Positions 17,267-26,893 are shown, counted from the first letter of the stretch. The stretch is 64,000 bases of DNA from Thalassospira profundimaris (GCF_003326795.1 NZ_JPWI01000008.1:62001-126000); one strand, 5' to 3'. Made by a program: numbers and translations. The notes: generated from the sequence alone by a model not told the origin.

Positions 17267-17308
17267 ATCCGCAATCAACTGGCAGAAATGCAAACCAGGG
17301 TGACAAAG

Positions 17309-17339
17309 AAAAAGCCCTCGCCGAGTGATCGGCGAGGGC
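17309..17339 (-). terminator. Rho-independent terminator of icd
   Basis: An 11-bp GC-rich stem (GCCCTCGCCGA / TCGGCGAGGGC, 4-base loop) followed on the minus strand by TTTTT, 39 bases after the icd stop. Confidence 0.9.
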
Positions 17340-17377
17340 CTTGATATTTGGCAAAGCAGCCAGCGTGATCAGATTGA

Positions 17378-18592
17378 TCAGGCCATTGCAGCTTTCAGAC
17401 CTTCGTCCAGTTTGTCGAGGAACTGGGTGGTGGTCAGCCATTTCTGGTTCGGACCGATCAGCAGTGCCAGATCCTTGGTCATGAAGCCTGCTTCGACGGT
17501 ATCGACGCAAACTTTTTCAAGGGTTTCTGCAAACTTGACGACTTCCGGGGTACCATCGAACTCACCACGGTACTTGAGACCCTGGGTCCATGCAAAGATC
17601 GACGCAATCGGGTTGGTCGAGGTTTCTTTGCCCTGCTGGTGCTGGCGATAGTGGCGGGTAACGGTGCCGTGGGCCGCTTCTGCTTCAACGGTCTGCCCAT
17701 CCGGGGTCATCAGAACAGAGGTCATCAGACCAAGCGAGCCAAAGCCTTGCGCAACGGTGTCAGACTGAACGTCGCCGTCATAGTTCTTACAAGCCCAAAC
17801 GAAACCACCGTTCCATTTCATCGCACATGCAACCATGTCGTCGATCAGGCGGTGTTCGTAGGTGATGCCAGCGGCTTCGAACTTGTCTTTGAATTCAGTT
17901 TGGAAAACTTCTTCAAACAGGTCCTTGAAGCGACCGTCATAGGCTTTCATGATGGTGTTCTTGGTCGACAGGTAGACCGGCCAACCGAGCGACAGACCAT
18001 AGTTCATGCAAGCACGTGCAAAGCCCTTGATCGAATCATCAAGGTTATACATCGACATCGCAACGCCCGAAGACGGGAAGTCAAAGACTTCGTGTTCGAT
18101 GGCTTCGCCGCCGTCTGCCGGCTGGAACTTGATGGTCAGCTTGCCTGCGCCCGGAACCTTGAAGTCGGTCGCACGGTACTGGTCACCAAATGCGTGACGG
18201 CCGATAACGATCGGCTGGGTCCAACCCGGAACCAGACGCGGAACGTTGTTGCAGATGATCGGCTGGCGGAAAACGGTACCGCCGATGATGTTGCGGATGG
18301 TGCCGTTCGGCGACTTCCACATCTTTTTCAGGCCGAATTCTTCAACGCGCTGCTCATCAGGGGTGATGGTTGCGCATTTGACGCCAACGCGGTGTTCCTT
18401 GATGGCGTTTGCCGCATCAATGGTGATCTGGTCGTCGGTCTCGTCACGTTTCTGAACCGAAAGATCGTAGTATTTCAGGTCAACGTCGAGATACGGAAGG
18501 ATCAGCTTGTTTTTAATGAAGTCCCAGATGATCCGGGTCATTTCGTCGCCGTCAAGTTCGACGATCGGATTCTTAACTTGAATCTTGCTCAT
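17378..18592 (-). CDS. icd: NADP-dependent isocitrate dehydrogenase
   Basis: A 404-aa enzyme of the TCA cycle converting isocitrate to 2-oxoglutarate and CO2 with NADP (EC 1.1.1.42). The eukaryotic-like homodimeric type is recognised from [17 protein letters not shown] at the start, [17 protein letters not shown] (substrate loop) and [28 protein letters not shown] (metal-binding acids), with [13 protein letters not shown] near the cofactor site. I chose the ATG at 18592, preceded by AAGGGAG. A single gene with a strong terminator. Confidence 0.97.
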   Translation of the reverse strand: MSKIQVKNPIVELDGDEMTRIIWDFIKNKLILPYLDVDLKYYDLSVQKRDETDDQITIDAANAIKEHRVGVKCATITPDEQRVEEFGLKKMWKSPNGTIRNIIGGTVFRQPIICNNVPRLVPGWTQPIVIGRHAFGDQYRATDFKVPGAGKLTIKFQPADGGEAIEHEVFDFPSSGVAMSMYNLDDSIKGFARACMNYGLSLGWPVYLSTKNTIMKAYDGRFKDLFEEVFQTEFKDKFEAAGITYEHRLIDDMVACAMKWNGGFVWACKNYDGDVQSDTVAQGFGSLGLMTSVLMTPDGQTVEAEAAHGTVTRHYRQHQQGKETSTNPIASIFAWTQGLKYRGEFDGTPEVVKFAETLEKVCVDTVEAGFMTKDLALLIGPNQKWLTTTQFLDKLDEGLKAAMA

Positions 18593-19014
18593 AGAATACT
18601 CCCTTGCTGGCCGCGGCCGGAATGCAGCGCGGCTGCCATTCAAGATGGTTAATCTTTGTCTTCCGGCGCGCGAGGGAGCGCCCTGGCCGCGTCGGGAGCC
18701 CGCAACATACAGGAACCCATCAGAAAATCAAAGAGGGCGACGCAACTTACCTGTAGTCATTCGTTCAATTGCGGATTCTTGTGTTGTAAGAAGGTGCGTT
18801 TGTGCGGGTTCGCGCGTTGGAAAAGCGCATGTTTGTCCGGCATTTACGGGCATGATTGCGCAAATTTCAAAGCAGGTGACAGATCAATTGTATTTTGCAG
18901 TGCGCATGATCCGGATCAAAGAAGGTCGAACCGAAATGGTTCTAAACTGCATGCATTGATGCAAGGCGGCGAAGACTCCGCCACGCATTAAGGTTTGGCA
19001 AAAAGGGGGCTGTC
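18593..19014. other. 422-bp intergenic region upstream of icd and of the small membrane-protein gene
   Basis: It should hold the icd promoter on the minus strand and the promoter of the 57-aa protein on the plus strand. Apart from an FNR-like box at 18906-18919 and a GC-rich stretch near 18665-18705 with self-complementary pieces, I see no gene here. Confidence 0.5.
18906..18919. promoter_or_regulatory. FNR/FixK-like box
   Basis: ATGATCCGGATCAA differs from the TTGAT-N4-ATCAA consensus at one position. It lies 96 bases before the start of the small membrane-protein gene, consistent with an activator site at about -40 of its promoter. The assignment rests on sequence alone. Confidence 0.4.
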
Positions 19015-19188
19015 ATGAACTTGGCGACCGAAAACATCATTGTTCTGATCATCTGCGTTATCGGCTTTTGCCTGCTTGGTTTCGGGTTTACCAATCGTGA
19101 TCGGAACTGGGGCGTCACTATGATGTGGGGCGGCGTCCTGACCATGCTTGGTCCGATAGCTTGGCGACTGCTGACCCTGTTTGCATAA
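19015..19188 (+). CDS. Small membrane protein, 57 aa
   Basis: A 57-aa reading frame, MNLATENIIVLIICVIGF at the start and ending RLLTLFA. It has two hydrophobic segments (about 7-24 and 38-56) separated by a polar turn with TNRDRNW, so it looks like a two-span inner-membrane hairpin. A GGGGG site lies a few bases before the ATG. I do not recognise the family. An FNR-like box upstream hints at oxygen-responsive expression. Confidence 0.6.
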   Translation: MNLATENIIVLIICVIGFCLLGFGFTNRDRNWGVTMMWGGVLTMLGPIAWRLLTLFA

Positions 19189-19339
19189 AAAGTGTCAGAT
19201 ACTTTTAGGCGCGGGCTGCTCGCAGATCGGGCAGTTCTTGAAGTCTTCTGATCCGGTTCTGTTCTGGATAAGGGGCTAATCGCGCAGAATTTTTCTCTTC
19301 GTGCGACCAATGGGGCACTCAACGCCGATTAGCGCAAGA

Positions 19340-19900
19340 TTACTTTTCGTGCTCAACACAAATTTTTTCAGCGTCCTTGTCTGACAACGGCACGTTCAAA
19401 AGCCCGCAACGATGTGACGCGCCAGCGTGTTCGGGGTTGTCCGTCCGCAGGAAAAAGCGGCAGCTTGCACAAATTCCAAAGCTTTTCGCATTGTTACGAA
19501 GGATTGCCTCATTCAGAACGTGTGAAAGGGCCTCTTGCAGGGACAAGCCGTTCCGGGTTGCTTCGATGCAGGAAGCGAGTTTTTGCCGCGGGTCATTTGT
19601 CAGGTGCTGTTGTCCCAGTGGGGTAAGGGCAATATCCACCGAGCGTTTGTCGCGAGCACTGGGCGTGCGCTTGATGCACTCTTTTTTCTCCAGTGAAATC
19701 AATGTTTGGGACACCGTCCCGCGCGTTGAGCCGAGATATTCTGCAAGTGCGGCTGGCGTTCTTGAAAAGCGGTTGGCTTTGGCAAGATAGCGTAATGCTT
19801 CCCATTGTGCCGGGTTTAGCTGGCCTTTTTGTTCTTCGGCCTGCATCAGGCGGGCGATCCGTTCGATCAGATCTGCCGCCTTATGTGCGTCGGTATTCAT
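19340..19900 (-). CDS. MarR-family regulator with C-terminal cysteine cluster
   Basis: A 186-aa protein. The winged helix-turn-helix covers about residues 28-100 (LNPAQWEALRYLAKA, ALAEYLGSTRGTVSQTLISLEKK, SARDKRSVDIALT wing). The C-terminus has Cys144, Cys147, Cys165 and Cys181 in a CxxC...C...C pattern that could bind zinc or another metal and sense redox or metal state. It is divergent from the secreted-protein/amidotransferase pair, and two matching 17-bp repeats flank the intervening promoter. It probably represses itself and the pair. Confidence 0.85.
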   Translation of the reverse strand: MNTDAHKAADLIERIARLMQAEEQKGQLNPAQWEALRYLAKANRFSRTPAALAEYLGSTRGTVSQTLISLEKKECIKRTPSARDKRSVDIALTPLGQQHLTNDPRQKLASCIEATRNGLSLQEALSHVLNEAILRNNAKSFGICASCRFFLRTDNPEHAGASHRCGLLNVPLSDKDAEKICVEHEK

Positions 19901-19904
19901 TTTG

Positions 19905-19974
19905 ATAGCTACTCGATACTAAATAATTGACCTTCTCGCGGTCTGCGAATATAGATAATAGCGACTCGATACTA
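19905..19974. promoter_or_regulatory. MarR operator pair and divergent promoter
   Basis: Direct repeats ATAGCTACTCGATACTA (19905-19921) and ATAGCGACTCGATACTA (19958-19974) are 53 bp apart, five helical turns. Between them lies a plus-strand promoter: TTGACC at 19927-19932, a 17-bp spacer and TATAGA at 19950-19955. The second repeat covers the expected transcription start. The first repeat sits on the MarR ribosome-binding region. These are good candidates for the MarR protein's own binding sites. Confidence 0.65.
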
Positions 19975-19993
19975 TTATCACAAGGATCGCAAA

Positions 19994-20722
19994 ATGACTG
20001 CACGTATTCTCCCCTTGGCTGGCGCCATCCTGATTTCAGGATTGATTGAAAGCTCAGCATATGCACACCAGATTGAAGCTCCCCTGACTGCGGATCACCC
20101 TGCATTTGACATTCATCATGCAGATATCGTTCGCAAACATACAAGCCTTGAATTCACCATGTATTTCAAGGGGCGTCCAGGAACCAAAACACCAGATGCA
20201 CACGGACAATTGGCAGGCGCTCCGGTGTGGTCATATGTGTGGCCAACCTCGATTGATACCTCTGTAATCGGTTTTGATGCAGATGCTGGTATTCTGTCGT
20301 TTGCGGTAACGTCTCATCCAGACTTTGATGACACACCTCTTTTTGATGAAGACGGTGATGGAGATCCGGAAAATGACGGCCGTCGCTGGCATTCGCATTG
20401 GGTGGTTCTTGTGCCGGATGACGCCTGTGGGCAGAACGGGTTGAAGGTGCGCGATATTCCCGAGGGCGCAACACCCAACCTACCCAAAACCTGGCCGGGC
20501 CTTCCTATTCTGATCGACAGTCCCGGTTGGCATCCGCGCTTTACCCAGGACAGTCTGGTCGTGACGGTCCCATTTGATGCACAAGCTGATCTTGAAGGGG
20601 CCAATTTTGATGCGGTGACGGCTGCCTTGCAGGTGAATGCCAGCGTTCATGATCCACTTTTGTGTGTGACCGATGTCTTTGAAGCTGCCGGTGGTTTGAA
20701 AATGCCCGGCACGATAAACTAA
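19994..20722 (+). CDS. Secreted protein of unknown function with acidic calcium-loop motif
   Basis: A 242-aa exported protein with a signal peptide of about 24 residues (LPLAGAILISGLIESSAYA). It contains DEDGDGDPEND at about 118-128, which resembles an EF-hand-like calcium loop, followed by RRWHSHWVVLVPDDACG. Two cysteines (about 145 and 225) could form a disulfide. I do not recognise a family. It is the first gene of a pair with the glutamine amidotransferase (11 bases apart) and lies under the MarR promoter. Confidence 0.6.
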   Translation: MTARILPLAGAILISGLIESSAYAHQIEAPLTADHPAFDIHHADIVRKHTSLEFTMYFKGRPGTKTPDAHGQLAGAPVWSYVWPTSIDTSVIGFDADAGILSFAVTSHPDFDDTPLFDEDGDGDPENDGRRWHSHWVVLVPDDACGQNGLKVRDIPEGATPNLPKTWPGLPILIDSPGWHPRFTQDSLVVTVPFDAQADLEGANFDAVTAALQVNASVHDPLLCVTDVFEAAGGLKMPGTIN

Positions 20723-20733
20723 GGGAGCCGCCG

Positions 20734-21438
20734 ATGGGGAAAACAGCAATCGCCATTCGTCATGTCGGGTTTGAGAGCCTTGGTGCTTTTGCCCCGGCGA
20801 TAAGGGCAGCGGGATATGAAATTCTCTATCATGATGTCGGTATCGATGACCGGGAACGATTGGCAACACTGGACCCCGATCTATTGATCGTCCTTGGGGG
20901 GCCCATCGGCGCGCATGATGAACGCAACTATCCCTTTCTTACGGATTATATCCGTTTTATTGCCAGTCGACTGGAACGTGGCTGGCCGACGATGGGAATC
21001 TGCCTTGGCGCACAACTGATTGCGCGGGCAGCCGGAAGCCGTGTGTATGCCGGGACAGTGAAGGAAATCGGTTTTTCTCCGATTACACTTACCGAAGCCG
21101 GGCAGAAATCATGTTTGGCGGTTTTTCATGAAAGCCCGACAACTTTGCACTGGCACGGTGATACTTTTGATTTGCCGCGAGGTGCGCAGCTTCTGGCAAG
21201 CAGTCAGCTATATGAAAACCAGGCCTTTTCCCTGGGTGAGAACATTATTGCGTTCCAATTCCATCCAGAGGCAACATCAACTGGTTTTGAGCAATGGCTG
21301 ATTGGTCACACAGCAGAACTGGCGGGTGCTGGTATAAATATCCCCCGGCTTCGCGCTGATGCGAAGATGCTTGGGGAGTCACTGGACAAAAAGGCCGGCA
21401 TTGTCTGCAGGTCCTGGCTCAATCAAATTCAGGTTTGA
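20734..21438 (+). CDS. Class I glutamine amidotransferase-like protein
   Basis: A 234-aa stand-alone glutaminase domain of the GMP-synthase-like group. The catalytic triad is visible: nucleophile Cys90 in MGICLGAQL, and His177/Glu179 in FQFHPEATS. The oxyanion strand LIVLGGPIGAHD is also present. No synthetase domain is attached. Relatives take part in gamma-glutamyl hydrolysis or unknown amidotransfer. A GGGAG site precedes the ATG. Its 3' end overlaps the convergent TetR gene by 20 bases. Confidence 0.88.
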   Translation: MGKTAIAIRHVGFESLGAFAPAIRAAGYEILYHDVGIDDRERLATLDPDLLIVLGGPIGAHDERNYPFLTDYIRFIASRLERGWPTMGICLGAQLIARAAGSRVYAGTVKEIGFSPITLTEAGQKSCLAVFHESPTTLHWHGDTFDLPRGAQLLASSQLYENQAFSLGENIIAFQFHPEATSTGFEQWLIGHTAELAGAGINIPRLRADAKMLGESLDKKAGIVCRSWLNQIQV

Positions 21439-22090
21439 TTGGCGAGCCATCTGCGTGGCTATTGCCAGGTTCAATGCCATAGCCGCGCAGAAACATATCG
21501 ACCGCAGCGATGACATGGGCATGCAAATCTTTGGCCTGAGGTTCCCATCCCACATAGGTCATTTGCCGGAAGTCATAGTCGGCCTTAAGCAGGCTGGTGA
21601 AAAAGACAGCGGCCTGTTTCGGATCGTTCTTGGGAAACTTGCCTTCTTCCATCTGGCGTTCGAAATAGGATGTAATGATCCGGCGACCGGTCATAAGGCC
21701 GCTTTCATAAAACACCTTCCCAAGGTGCGGGAAGCGGGGCACTTCGGCCAGAAACAGCCGCATATAGCGAATGGTGTCTGGCGTGGTCAAAAGCGTCATC
21801 AAGGTTTCGCCAAAATGAATAAGCGCCTGCCGCAACGGCAATTGCGACAGTTCAAGATCGGCCATGATTGATGTGATCCGGCCGGTGCAATCGCGAATGA
21901 CCGCCTCGAAGACACCATCCTTGTTGCCAAACAGCTCATAGATCGTTCGGCGTGATCCGCCAGCCTCGGCCGTGATCATTTCCAGTGTCGTGCCCGCAAG
22001 TCCATGTTCGCAAAACAGTTCTCTCGCCGCCTCGATCATGGCTTCGCGGCGTTTCAGTGTTCTGGGGTCGATCTTTTTTGCGTCAGACAA
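21419..22090 (-). CDS. TetR-family regulator of the EmrAB-type pump
   Basis: A 223-aa regulator. The helix-turn-helix is at about residues 11-60 (REAMIEAARELFCEHGLAG, EMITAEAGGSRRTIYELFGNKDG), with a helical ligand domain after it. I place the start at the TTG at 22090 (MSDAKKIDPRTLKRRE), preceded by GGAAC. A GTG at 22147 would put coding sequence over the operators. It is divergent from the efflux genes and probably represses them. Confidence 0.82.
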   Translation of the reverse strand: MSDAKKIDPRTLKRREAMIEAARELFCEHGLAGTTLEMITAEAGGSRRTIYELFGNKDGVFEAVIRDCTGRITSIMADLELSQLPLRQALIHFGETLMTLLTTPDTIRYMRLFLAEVPRFPHLGKVFYESGLMTGRRIITSYFERQMEEGKFPKNDPKQAAVFFTSLLKADYDFRQMTYVGWEPQAKDLHAHVIAAVDMFLRGYGIEPGNSHADGSPIKPEFD

Positions 22091-22112
22091 ATGATTTGTT
22101 CCAATTCGGTAC

Positions 22113-22168
22113 TTGACGGTTGGTACTGATTGGTACCATAAATGCACAAATGGTACTGATCAATACCA
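22113..22168. promoter_or_regulatory. Paired TetR operators and efflux promoter
   Basis: TGGTACTGATTGGTACCA (22121-22138) and TGGTACTGATCAATACCA (22151-22168) are imperfect 18-bp palindromes 30 bp apart. A plus-strand promoter can be drawn with TTGACG (22113-22118) and CATAAA (22137-22142), the first operator filling the spacer. This fits repression of the pump by the adjacent TetR protein. Confidence 0.65.
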
Positions 22169-22186
22169 AAAGGATTTAGCAGGACA

Positions 22187-23290
22187 ATGAGTGTGAAGAA
22201 AATCATCCTGCCCCTGATCGCTGTGGCGGTTATCGGTGGCGGTGGATATTACGGGTTCTACTGGGTGACCGAGGGTCAGTACTTTGAAAGTACCGACAAT
22301 GCCTATTTGCAGGCAGACGAGGTTGCCATCTCACCCAAGGTATCTGGCTATGTTGGCGAGCTTGCAGTTGAAGAAAACCAGTCGGTCCGCAAGGGGGATC
22401 TTCTGATGTCGATCAAGGACGAGGATTATCGTCTTGAAGTCGCGCAGGCGACCGCAACCCTTGAAGCGCGCCAGTCTGCTGTGACTACCATGGACGAACA
22501 GATCACCTTGCAGGAAGCCGCAATCGAGCAAGCTGGTGCCAATGTTCGCATTGCCAGGGTCGAACTGGATCGTACGACCGAGGATTTCCAGCGCTATCAG
22601 GATCTGGTCAAAAAGGGTGCGGCAAGCCGTCAGAAATTCGACTATGCCAAGGCCGACCGTCAGAAAGCGCAGGCACAGGTTGCTGCGGCCAATGCGACGC
22701 TGGCCGTTGAAAAGGGCCGTCTGGGTGTTTTGCGCGCCCAGAAGATCGAAGCCGAGCGTGCCGTAAGTCAGGCTCAGGCAGCCCGCAACCTGGCGATGCA
22801 GGCACTTGATGACACCAAAATCTATGCCCCGTTTGATGGCGTGGTCGGGAACCGTTCGGTTCAGACCGGCGCGCTGGTCCAGCCGGGCGAGCAGCTTCTG
22901 GTTCTGGTGCCGTTGCCGGGCGTTTATGTTGTGGCCAATTTCAAGGAAACCCAGATCGAACACATGGCCCATGGCCAGAAGGTCCGGATTGAAATAGATG
23001 CATTCCCGAATGCAGATATCACTGGTCAGGTCGAAAGCTTTGCCCCGGCAACCGGCGCACAATTCAGCCTGTTGCCGCCGGAGAATGCGACCGGCAATTT
23101 CACCAAAATCACCCAGCGTGTGCCGATCCGTATCTCGCTTGACGATAGTAAATGGGCGGCTGCCTTGCGTCCGGGGCTTTCGGTTGTGGTTGATGTCGAT
23201 ACCCGCGATGCTGACGGATCCCGGCATATTGCAGGATCGGGACTTGCCGAAAATATCATTCCGTCCACGGAAGTCTCGGAGCTTAACTGA
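22187..23290 (+). CDS. HlyD/EmrA-family efflux adaptor
   Basis: A 367-aa membrane-fusion protein. One N-terminal membrane span (LPLIAVAVIGGGGYYGFYW) is followed by a biotinyl-lipoyl-like half motif (ADEVAISPKVSGYVGELAVEENQSV). A long alpha-helical coiled coil (about 75-200) and a second lipoyl half (DDTKIYAPFDGVVGNRSVQTGALV) complete the fold. It links the inner-membrane transporter encoded next to an outer-membrane channel encoded elsewhere. The stop overlaps the next start by one base (TGATG). Confidence 0.92.
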   Translation: MSVKKIILPLIAVAVIGGGGYYGFYWVTEGQYFESTDNAYLQADEVAISPKVSGYVGELAVEENQSVRKGDLLMSIKDEDYRLEVAQATATLEARQSAVTTMDEQITLQEAAIEQAGANVRIARVELDRTTEDFQRYQDLVKKGAASRQKFDYAKADRQKAQAQVAAANATLAVEKGRLGVLRAQKIEAERAVSQAQAARNLAMQALDDTKIYAPFDGVVGNRSVQTGALVQPGEQLLVLVPLPGVYVVANFKETQIEHMAHGQKVRIEIDAFPNADITGQVESFAPATGAQFSLLPPENATGNFTKITQRVPIRISLDDSKWAAALRPGLSVVVDVDTRDADGSRHIAGSGLAENIIPSTEVSELN

Positions 23291-24891
23291 TGAGCGGTTC
23301 GGCAACCAGCGCAGGCCCGTCCGCACCGCAAGCCATTCCCGATGCAGGCCAGCACGTGGACAATGCCCAGTTCATTGGCTGGGTGGCGATGGTTGTGGGG
23401 ATGTTTCTGGCGATCCTGGATATTCAGATCGTGGCGAGCTCGCTTGAAAACATTCAGGCAGGCCTGTCTGCCAGCCCCGATGAAATCGGCTGGGTTCAGA
23501 CCAGTTACCTGATTGCCGAGGTCGTGATGATCCCGCTTTCAGGGTTCCTGTCGCGGCTGTTTTCTACACGCTGGCTGTTTGTGATGTCGGCAATCGGTTT
23601 CACCGTCATGTCGATTGCGTCGGCCTTTGCCTGGTCGATTGAAAGCATGATCTGGTTCCGTGCGGCCCAGGGGTTCCTTGGCGGGGCGATGATCCCGACC
23701 GTCTTTGCCACGACCTATATCATTTTCCCGCCCGAAAAGCGCAATGGCGCATCGGTGATGATCGGCCTGATTGCGACCATGGCACCGACCATTGGACCGA
23801 CGCTGGGCGGATTCCTGACGCAATCGATGTCCTGGCACTGGCTGTTTCTGATCAATGTTGTGCCGGGCCTTTTGATCGCAGCTGTGGTTGCCCTGACGCT
23901 CAGGATCGACAAGGGCGACAGATCGCTTCTCAAGGGGTTTGACGTTACCGGTCTTCTGGCGATGGCAGTGTTTCTTGGCAGCCTGGAATATGTTCTGGAC
24001 GAAGGACCCAAGGATGACTGGTTTGATGAAACCGCAATTATCTATGGCACGATTACCTGTGTGATTGCGGGCGTCTTTTTCTTTTGGCGCATGTTCAGTT
24101 ACGACAAGCCGATAGTTGATCTGAAGTCCTTTTCCGATCGCAATTTTACCATGGGCTGCATTTTCAGCTTTACGCTTGGCATAGGGCTTTATGGCAGTGT
24201 TTATATCATGCCGCTGATGCTTAGCCGCGTGCGAGGCTATGACAGTCTTGAGATCGGTATGATCATGGCCGTCACCGGTGTTGCCCAGTTCCTTTCGGCC
24301 CCGATTGCCGGTCGGTTGACCGCGAAATTCCCGCCGCGTGTGGTGCTGGGGATCGGGCTTGTGCTTTTTGCAACCGGTCTTGCCATGCACGGCTTCAATA
24401 CCAGCGAAGTTTCGTTCAACGAGCTGATTTTCCCGCAGATCGTGCGCGGTGCCGCCTTGATGTTTTGTATGCTGCCGATCACCAACCTTGCGCTCGGCAC
24501 CTTGCCGCCCGAAAAGATCAAGAATGCCAGCGGGCTTTATAACCTGATGCGCAACCTTGGCGGCGCGATCGGCATGGCGGCAATCAACACGCTTCTCGAT
24601 AAGCGCATTGACTATCATTTCTCGCTTCTGTCCGAGCATATCAATCCGGCAAGCAACGCCTTCAAGGAATATCTGGCAACCGTGATCGCACGCTATTCCG
24701 AGATGGGCATTGCCGATCCGCATGCCGCGGCTATGAAGTTCATTGTCAATCTGGTCAATCGCGAGGCATCGATCATTTCGTTTAATGATGTCTATCTTGC
24801 GATGGCCGTAACCTTCTTTATCGCCTTCTTGTTGCTACCATTTGCCAAACCACCGCGCGCGCAGGCCGCTGGTGGCGGTGGCGGACATTAA
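23290..24891 (+). CDS. DHA2-family multidrug MFS transporter (EmrB type)
   Basis: A 533-aa inner-membrane proton antiporter with about 14 membrane spans. The motif-A-like region LSRLFSTRWLF and the motif-C-like GLIATMAPTIGPTLGGFL are visible. It works with the adaptor encoded just upstream to expel drugs across both membranes. Expression should follow the TetR repressor upstream. The C-terminus ends in a short Gly/His tail (GGGGGH). Confidence 0.93.
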   Translation: MSGSATSAGPSAPQAIPDAGQHVDNAQFIGWVAMVVGMFLAILDIQIVASSLENIQAGLSASPDEIGWVQTSYLIAEVVMIPLSGFLSRLFSTRWLFVMSAIGFTVMSIASAFAWSIESMIWFRAAQGFLGGAMIPTVFATTYIIFPPEKRNGASVMIGLIATMAPTIGPTLGGFLTQSMSWHWLFLINVVPGLLIAAVVALTLRIDKGDRSLLKGFDVTGLLAMAVFLGSLEYVLDEGPKDDWFDETAIIYGTITCVIAGVFFFWRMFSYDKPIVDLKSFSDRNFTMGCIFSFTLGIGLYGSVYIMPLMLSRVRGYDSLEIGMIMAVTGVAQFLSAPIAGRLTAKFPPRVVLGIGLVLFATGLAMHGFNTSEVSFNELIFPQIVRGAALMFCMLPITNLALGTLPPEKIKNASGLYNLMRNLGGAIGMAAINTLLDKRIDYHFSLLSEHINPASNAFKEYLATVIARYSEMGIADPHAAAMKFIVNLVNREASIISFNDVYLAMAVTFFIAFLLLPFAKPPRAQAAGGGGGH

Positions 24892-25296
24892 CAAACAGGA
24901 ATACGCATCAGAAACGGGCCGCACATTTATTCCCCGACCCCGCGAGCTTTTCCCGCTCGAGTGCGGCCTGGCCGGCCCCCGTTTTACGGGGGTCGGCATT
25001 TTTTTATTTGTTGCGGATTTGTGTATTAGTTGGGTTTTTGGATTATCTTATTCAATTTCAGGTGGTTGTGCGGTATCATGGACGAAATATAAGAAAAGCC
25101 CCACCGGATACGGATACAACTCGGAGGCATCTGTTCCGTTGGCGACACATCGTCTTGGTCCCGCATCTACCAAAACCTGAACGTGATGGTCGTTCCTGTC
25201 CTGAAGGAAACACGTTGCCGCTCTCAATACCACCGACTGGTATGGATGCGGTCATTTGTGTGCACATCACACATGCCCTGTTTCAAGGAGCAGACG
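24892..25296. other. 405-bp gap between efflux operon and sulfatase
   Basis: The gap holds the efflux terminator (24971-25005) and then an AT-richer stretch (about 25010-25100) that is likely to contain the sulfatase promoter. I see no convincing gene. Confidence 0.5.
24971..25005 (+). terminator. Rho-independent terminator of the efflux operon
   Basis: GCCGGCCCCCG pairs with CGGGGGTCGGC around TTTTA and is followed by seven T residues after one A. Confidence 0.92.
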
Positions 25297-26892
25297 ATGA
25301 AGCGATTTCTATTTACAGCAATGCTGACATGTTCGGTTATCGGAACGACAAGTGTCGTATCCGCGCAAGATAACTCGGGACAGAACAAACCCAATATCCT
25401 TGTGATCTGGGGCGATGATATCGGCTGGCAGAACGTGTCCGCCTATGGTCTTGGTACCATGGGCTACACGACACCCAATATTGACCGTGTTGCCAATGAA
25501 GGTATCAAGTTTACCGACCATTATGCACAGCCCAGCTGTACTGCTGGGCGCGCTGCCTTTATCACCGGTCAATATCCGATCCGTTCGGGCATGACAACGG
25601 TTGGGCAGCCCGGTGCAACACTTGGTCTGCAAAAAGAATCTCCGACGCTTGCCGAACTTCTCAAGGAAGAAGGCTATCGCACCGGTCAGTTCGGCAAGAA
25701 CCATCTTGGTGATCGCAATGAACATTTGCCGACGGTTCACGGATTTGACGAATTCTTTGGCAATCTTTATCACCTGAACACGCAGGAAGAGTCCGAACAG
25801 CGTGACTACCAGCGTTTCGCCAAGGACTTTGCAGGTTCGGTCGAAGAATATGACAAGCGTTTTGGCACGCGCGGCGTTCTTCACAGCTTTGCCACCGACG
25901 AAGATAACAGCACCGTTGATCCACGTTTTGGCCGTGTCGGCAAACAGATGATTCAGGATACCGGCCCGCTGACACAGGAACGCATGAAGGAATTTGACAG
26001 CGCCGAGGTGATCCCGGCTGCCCTGAGCTTCATGACCGCTGCGAAGGACGCCAATGAACCGTTCTTTGTCTGGCTTAATACCAGCCGCATGCATCTATAC
26101 ACCCGCCTTGATGACAAGTGGCGTTATGCCGCCGAGGAATACACGTCCGAGGCCGATTATCACGGCAGTGGCATGCTTCAGCATGACCACGATATCGGCA
26201 CTGTACTGGACTGGCTGGAACAGCAGGGTCTGGCTGACAATACCATCATCTGGTATTCGACCGATAACGGTCCGGAACATGCATCATGGCCCCACGGGGC
26301 AACCACGCCGTTCCGCGGTGAAAAAATGACGACCTACGAAGGCGGTGTGCGCGTTCCTTCCATGATCCGCTGGCCGGGTAACCTGCAACCGGGCCGGACC
26401 CTGAATGGTATTCAGGGCCATCAGGACATGTTCACATCCCTTGCCGCGGCGGCAGGCATCGACGATGCAGCCAAAAAGGTGATGGATGAACAGAGCCAGT
26501 ATATCGATGGTGTGAACAACCTGCCGTACTGGCAAGGTGAAACGGACAAATCAGCCCGTGATCACATCTTCTATTACTTTGAAAGTCAGCTGACGGCTGT
26601 GCGCATGGGGCCATGGAAATGGCACTTTGCCACCAAGGAAGACTATTACGACAACATGACACCGCGTAACTTCCCCATGGTGTTCAACCTTCGGATGGAT
26701 CCGTTCGAAAGTTATGACAGCATCGATTCCTATGGGCATCTCGCCCAAAAGGTATCCTGGCAGGTCCAGCCGATGAATGTCCTGATTGCCGATCACCTGC
26801 AAACATTGGCGAAATATCCGCCGGTACAGGGCGGGGCCACATTTGACATGTCGCGTCTTGTGGAAGATTTCCTTGCCAAAGGACGACAGTAA
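25297..26892 (+). CDS. Arylsulfatase, exported
   Basis: A 531-aa sulfatase. A signal peptide covers about residues 1-23 ([20 protein letters not shown]). Metal ligands Asp40-Asp41 lie in VIWGDDIGW. The active-site cysteine Cys81 is in SCTAGRAAF, which fits the C-x-(P/A)-x-R motif that is oxidised to formylglycine. The enzyme hydrolyses sulfate esters in the periplasm or outside. A CAAGGAG site precedes the ATG. The next gene is a formylglycine-generating enzyme, its expected activator, and an outer-membrane barrel follows. Confidence 0.93.
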   Translation: MKRFLFTAMLTCSVIGTTSVVSAQDNSGQNKPNILVIWGDDIGWQNVSAYGLGTMGYTTPNIDRVANEGIKFTDHYAQPSCTAGRAAFITGQYPIRSGMTTVGQPGATLGLQKESPTLAELLKEEGYRTGQFGKNHLGDRNEHLPTVHGFDEFFGNLYHLNTQEESEQRDYQRFAKDFAGSVEEYDKRFGTRGVLHSFATDEDNSTVDPRFGRVGKQMIQDTGPLTQERMKEFDSAEVIPAALSFMTAAKDANEPFFVWLNTSRMHLYTRLDDKWRYAAEEYTSEADYHGSGMLQHDHDIGTVLDWLEQQGLADNTIIWYSTDNGPEHASWPHGATTPFRGEKMTTYEGGVRVPSMIRWPGNLQPGRTLNGIQGHQDMFTSLAAAAGIDDAAKKVMDEQSQYIDGVNNLPYWQGETDKSARDHIFYYFESQLTAVRMGPWKWHFATKEDYYDNMTPRNFPMVFNLRMDPFESYDSIDSYGHLAQKVSWQVQPMNVLIADHLQTLAKYPPVQGGATFDMSRLVEDFLAKGRQ

Positions 26893-26893
26893 C

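Noticed and set aside
22331-23326. 331-codon antisense frame over the adaptor gene
   Set aside because: No ribosome-binding site or domain, and it fully overlaps a well-supported gene.
23539-24723. 394-codon antisense frame inside the MFS transporter gene
   Set aside because: It is rich in His, Arg and Gln in the way shadows of membrane-protein genes are, and has no start signal. The plus-strand gene is certain.
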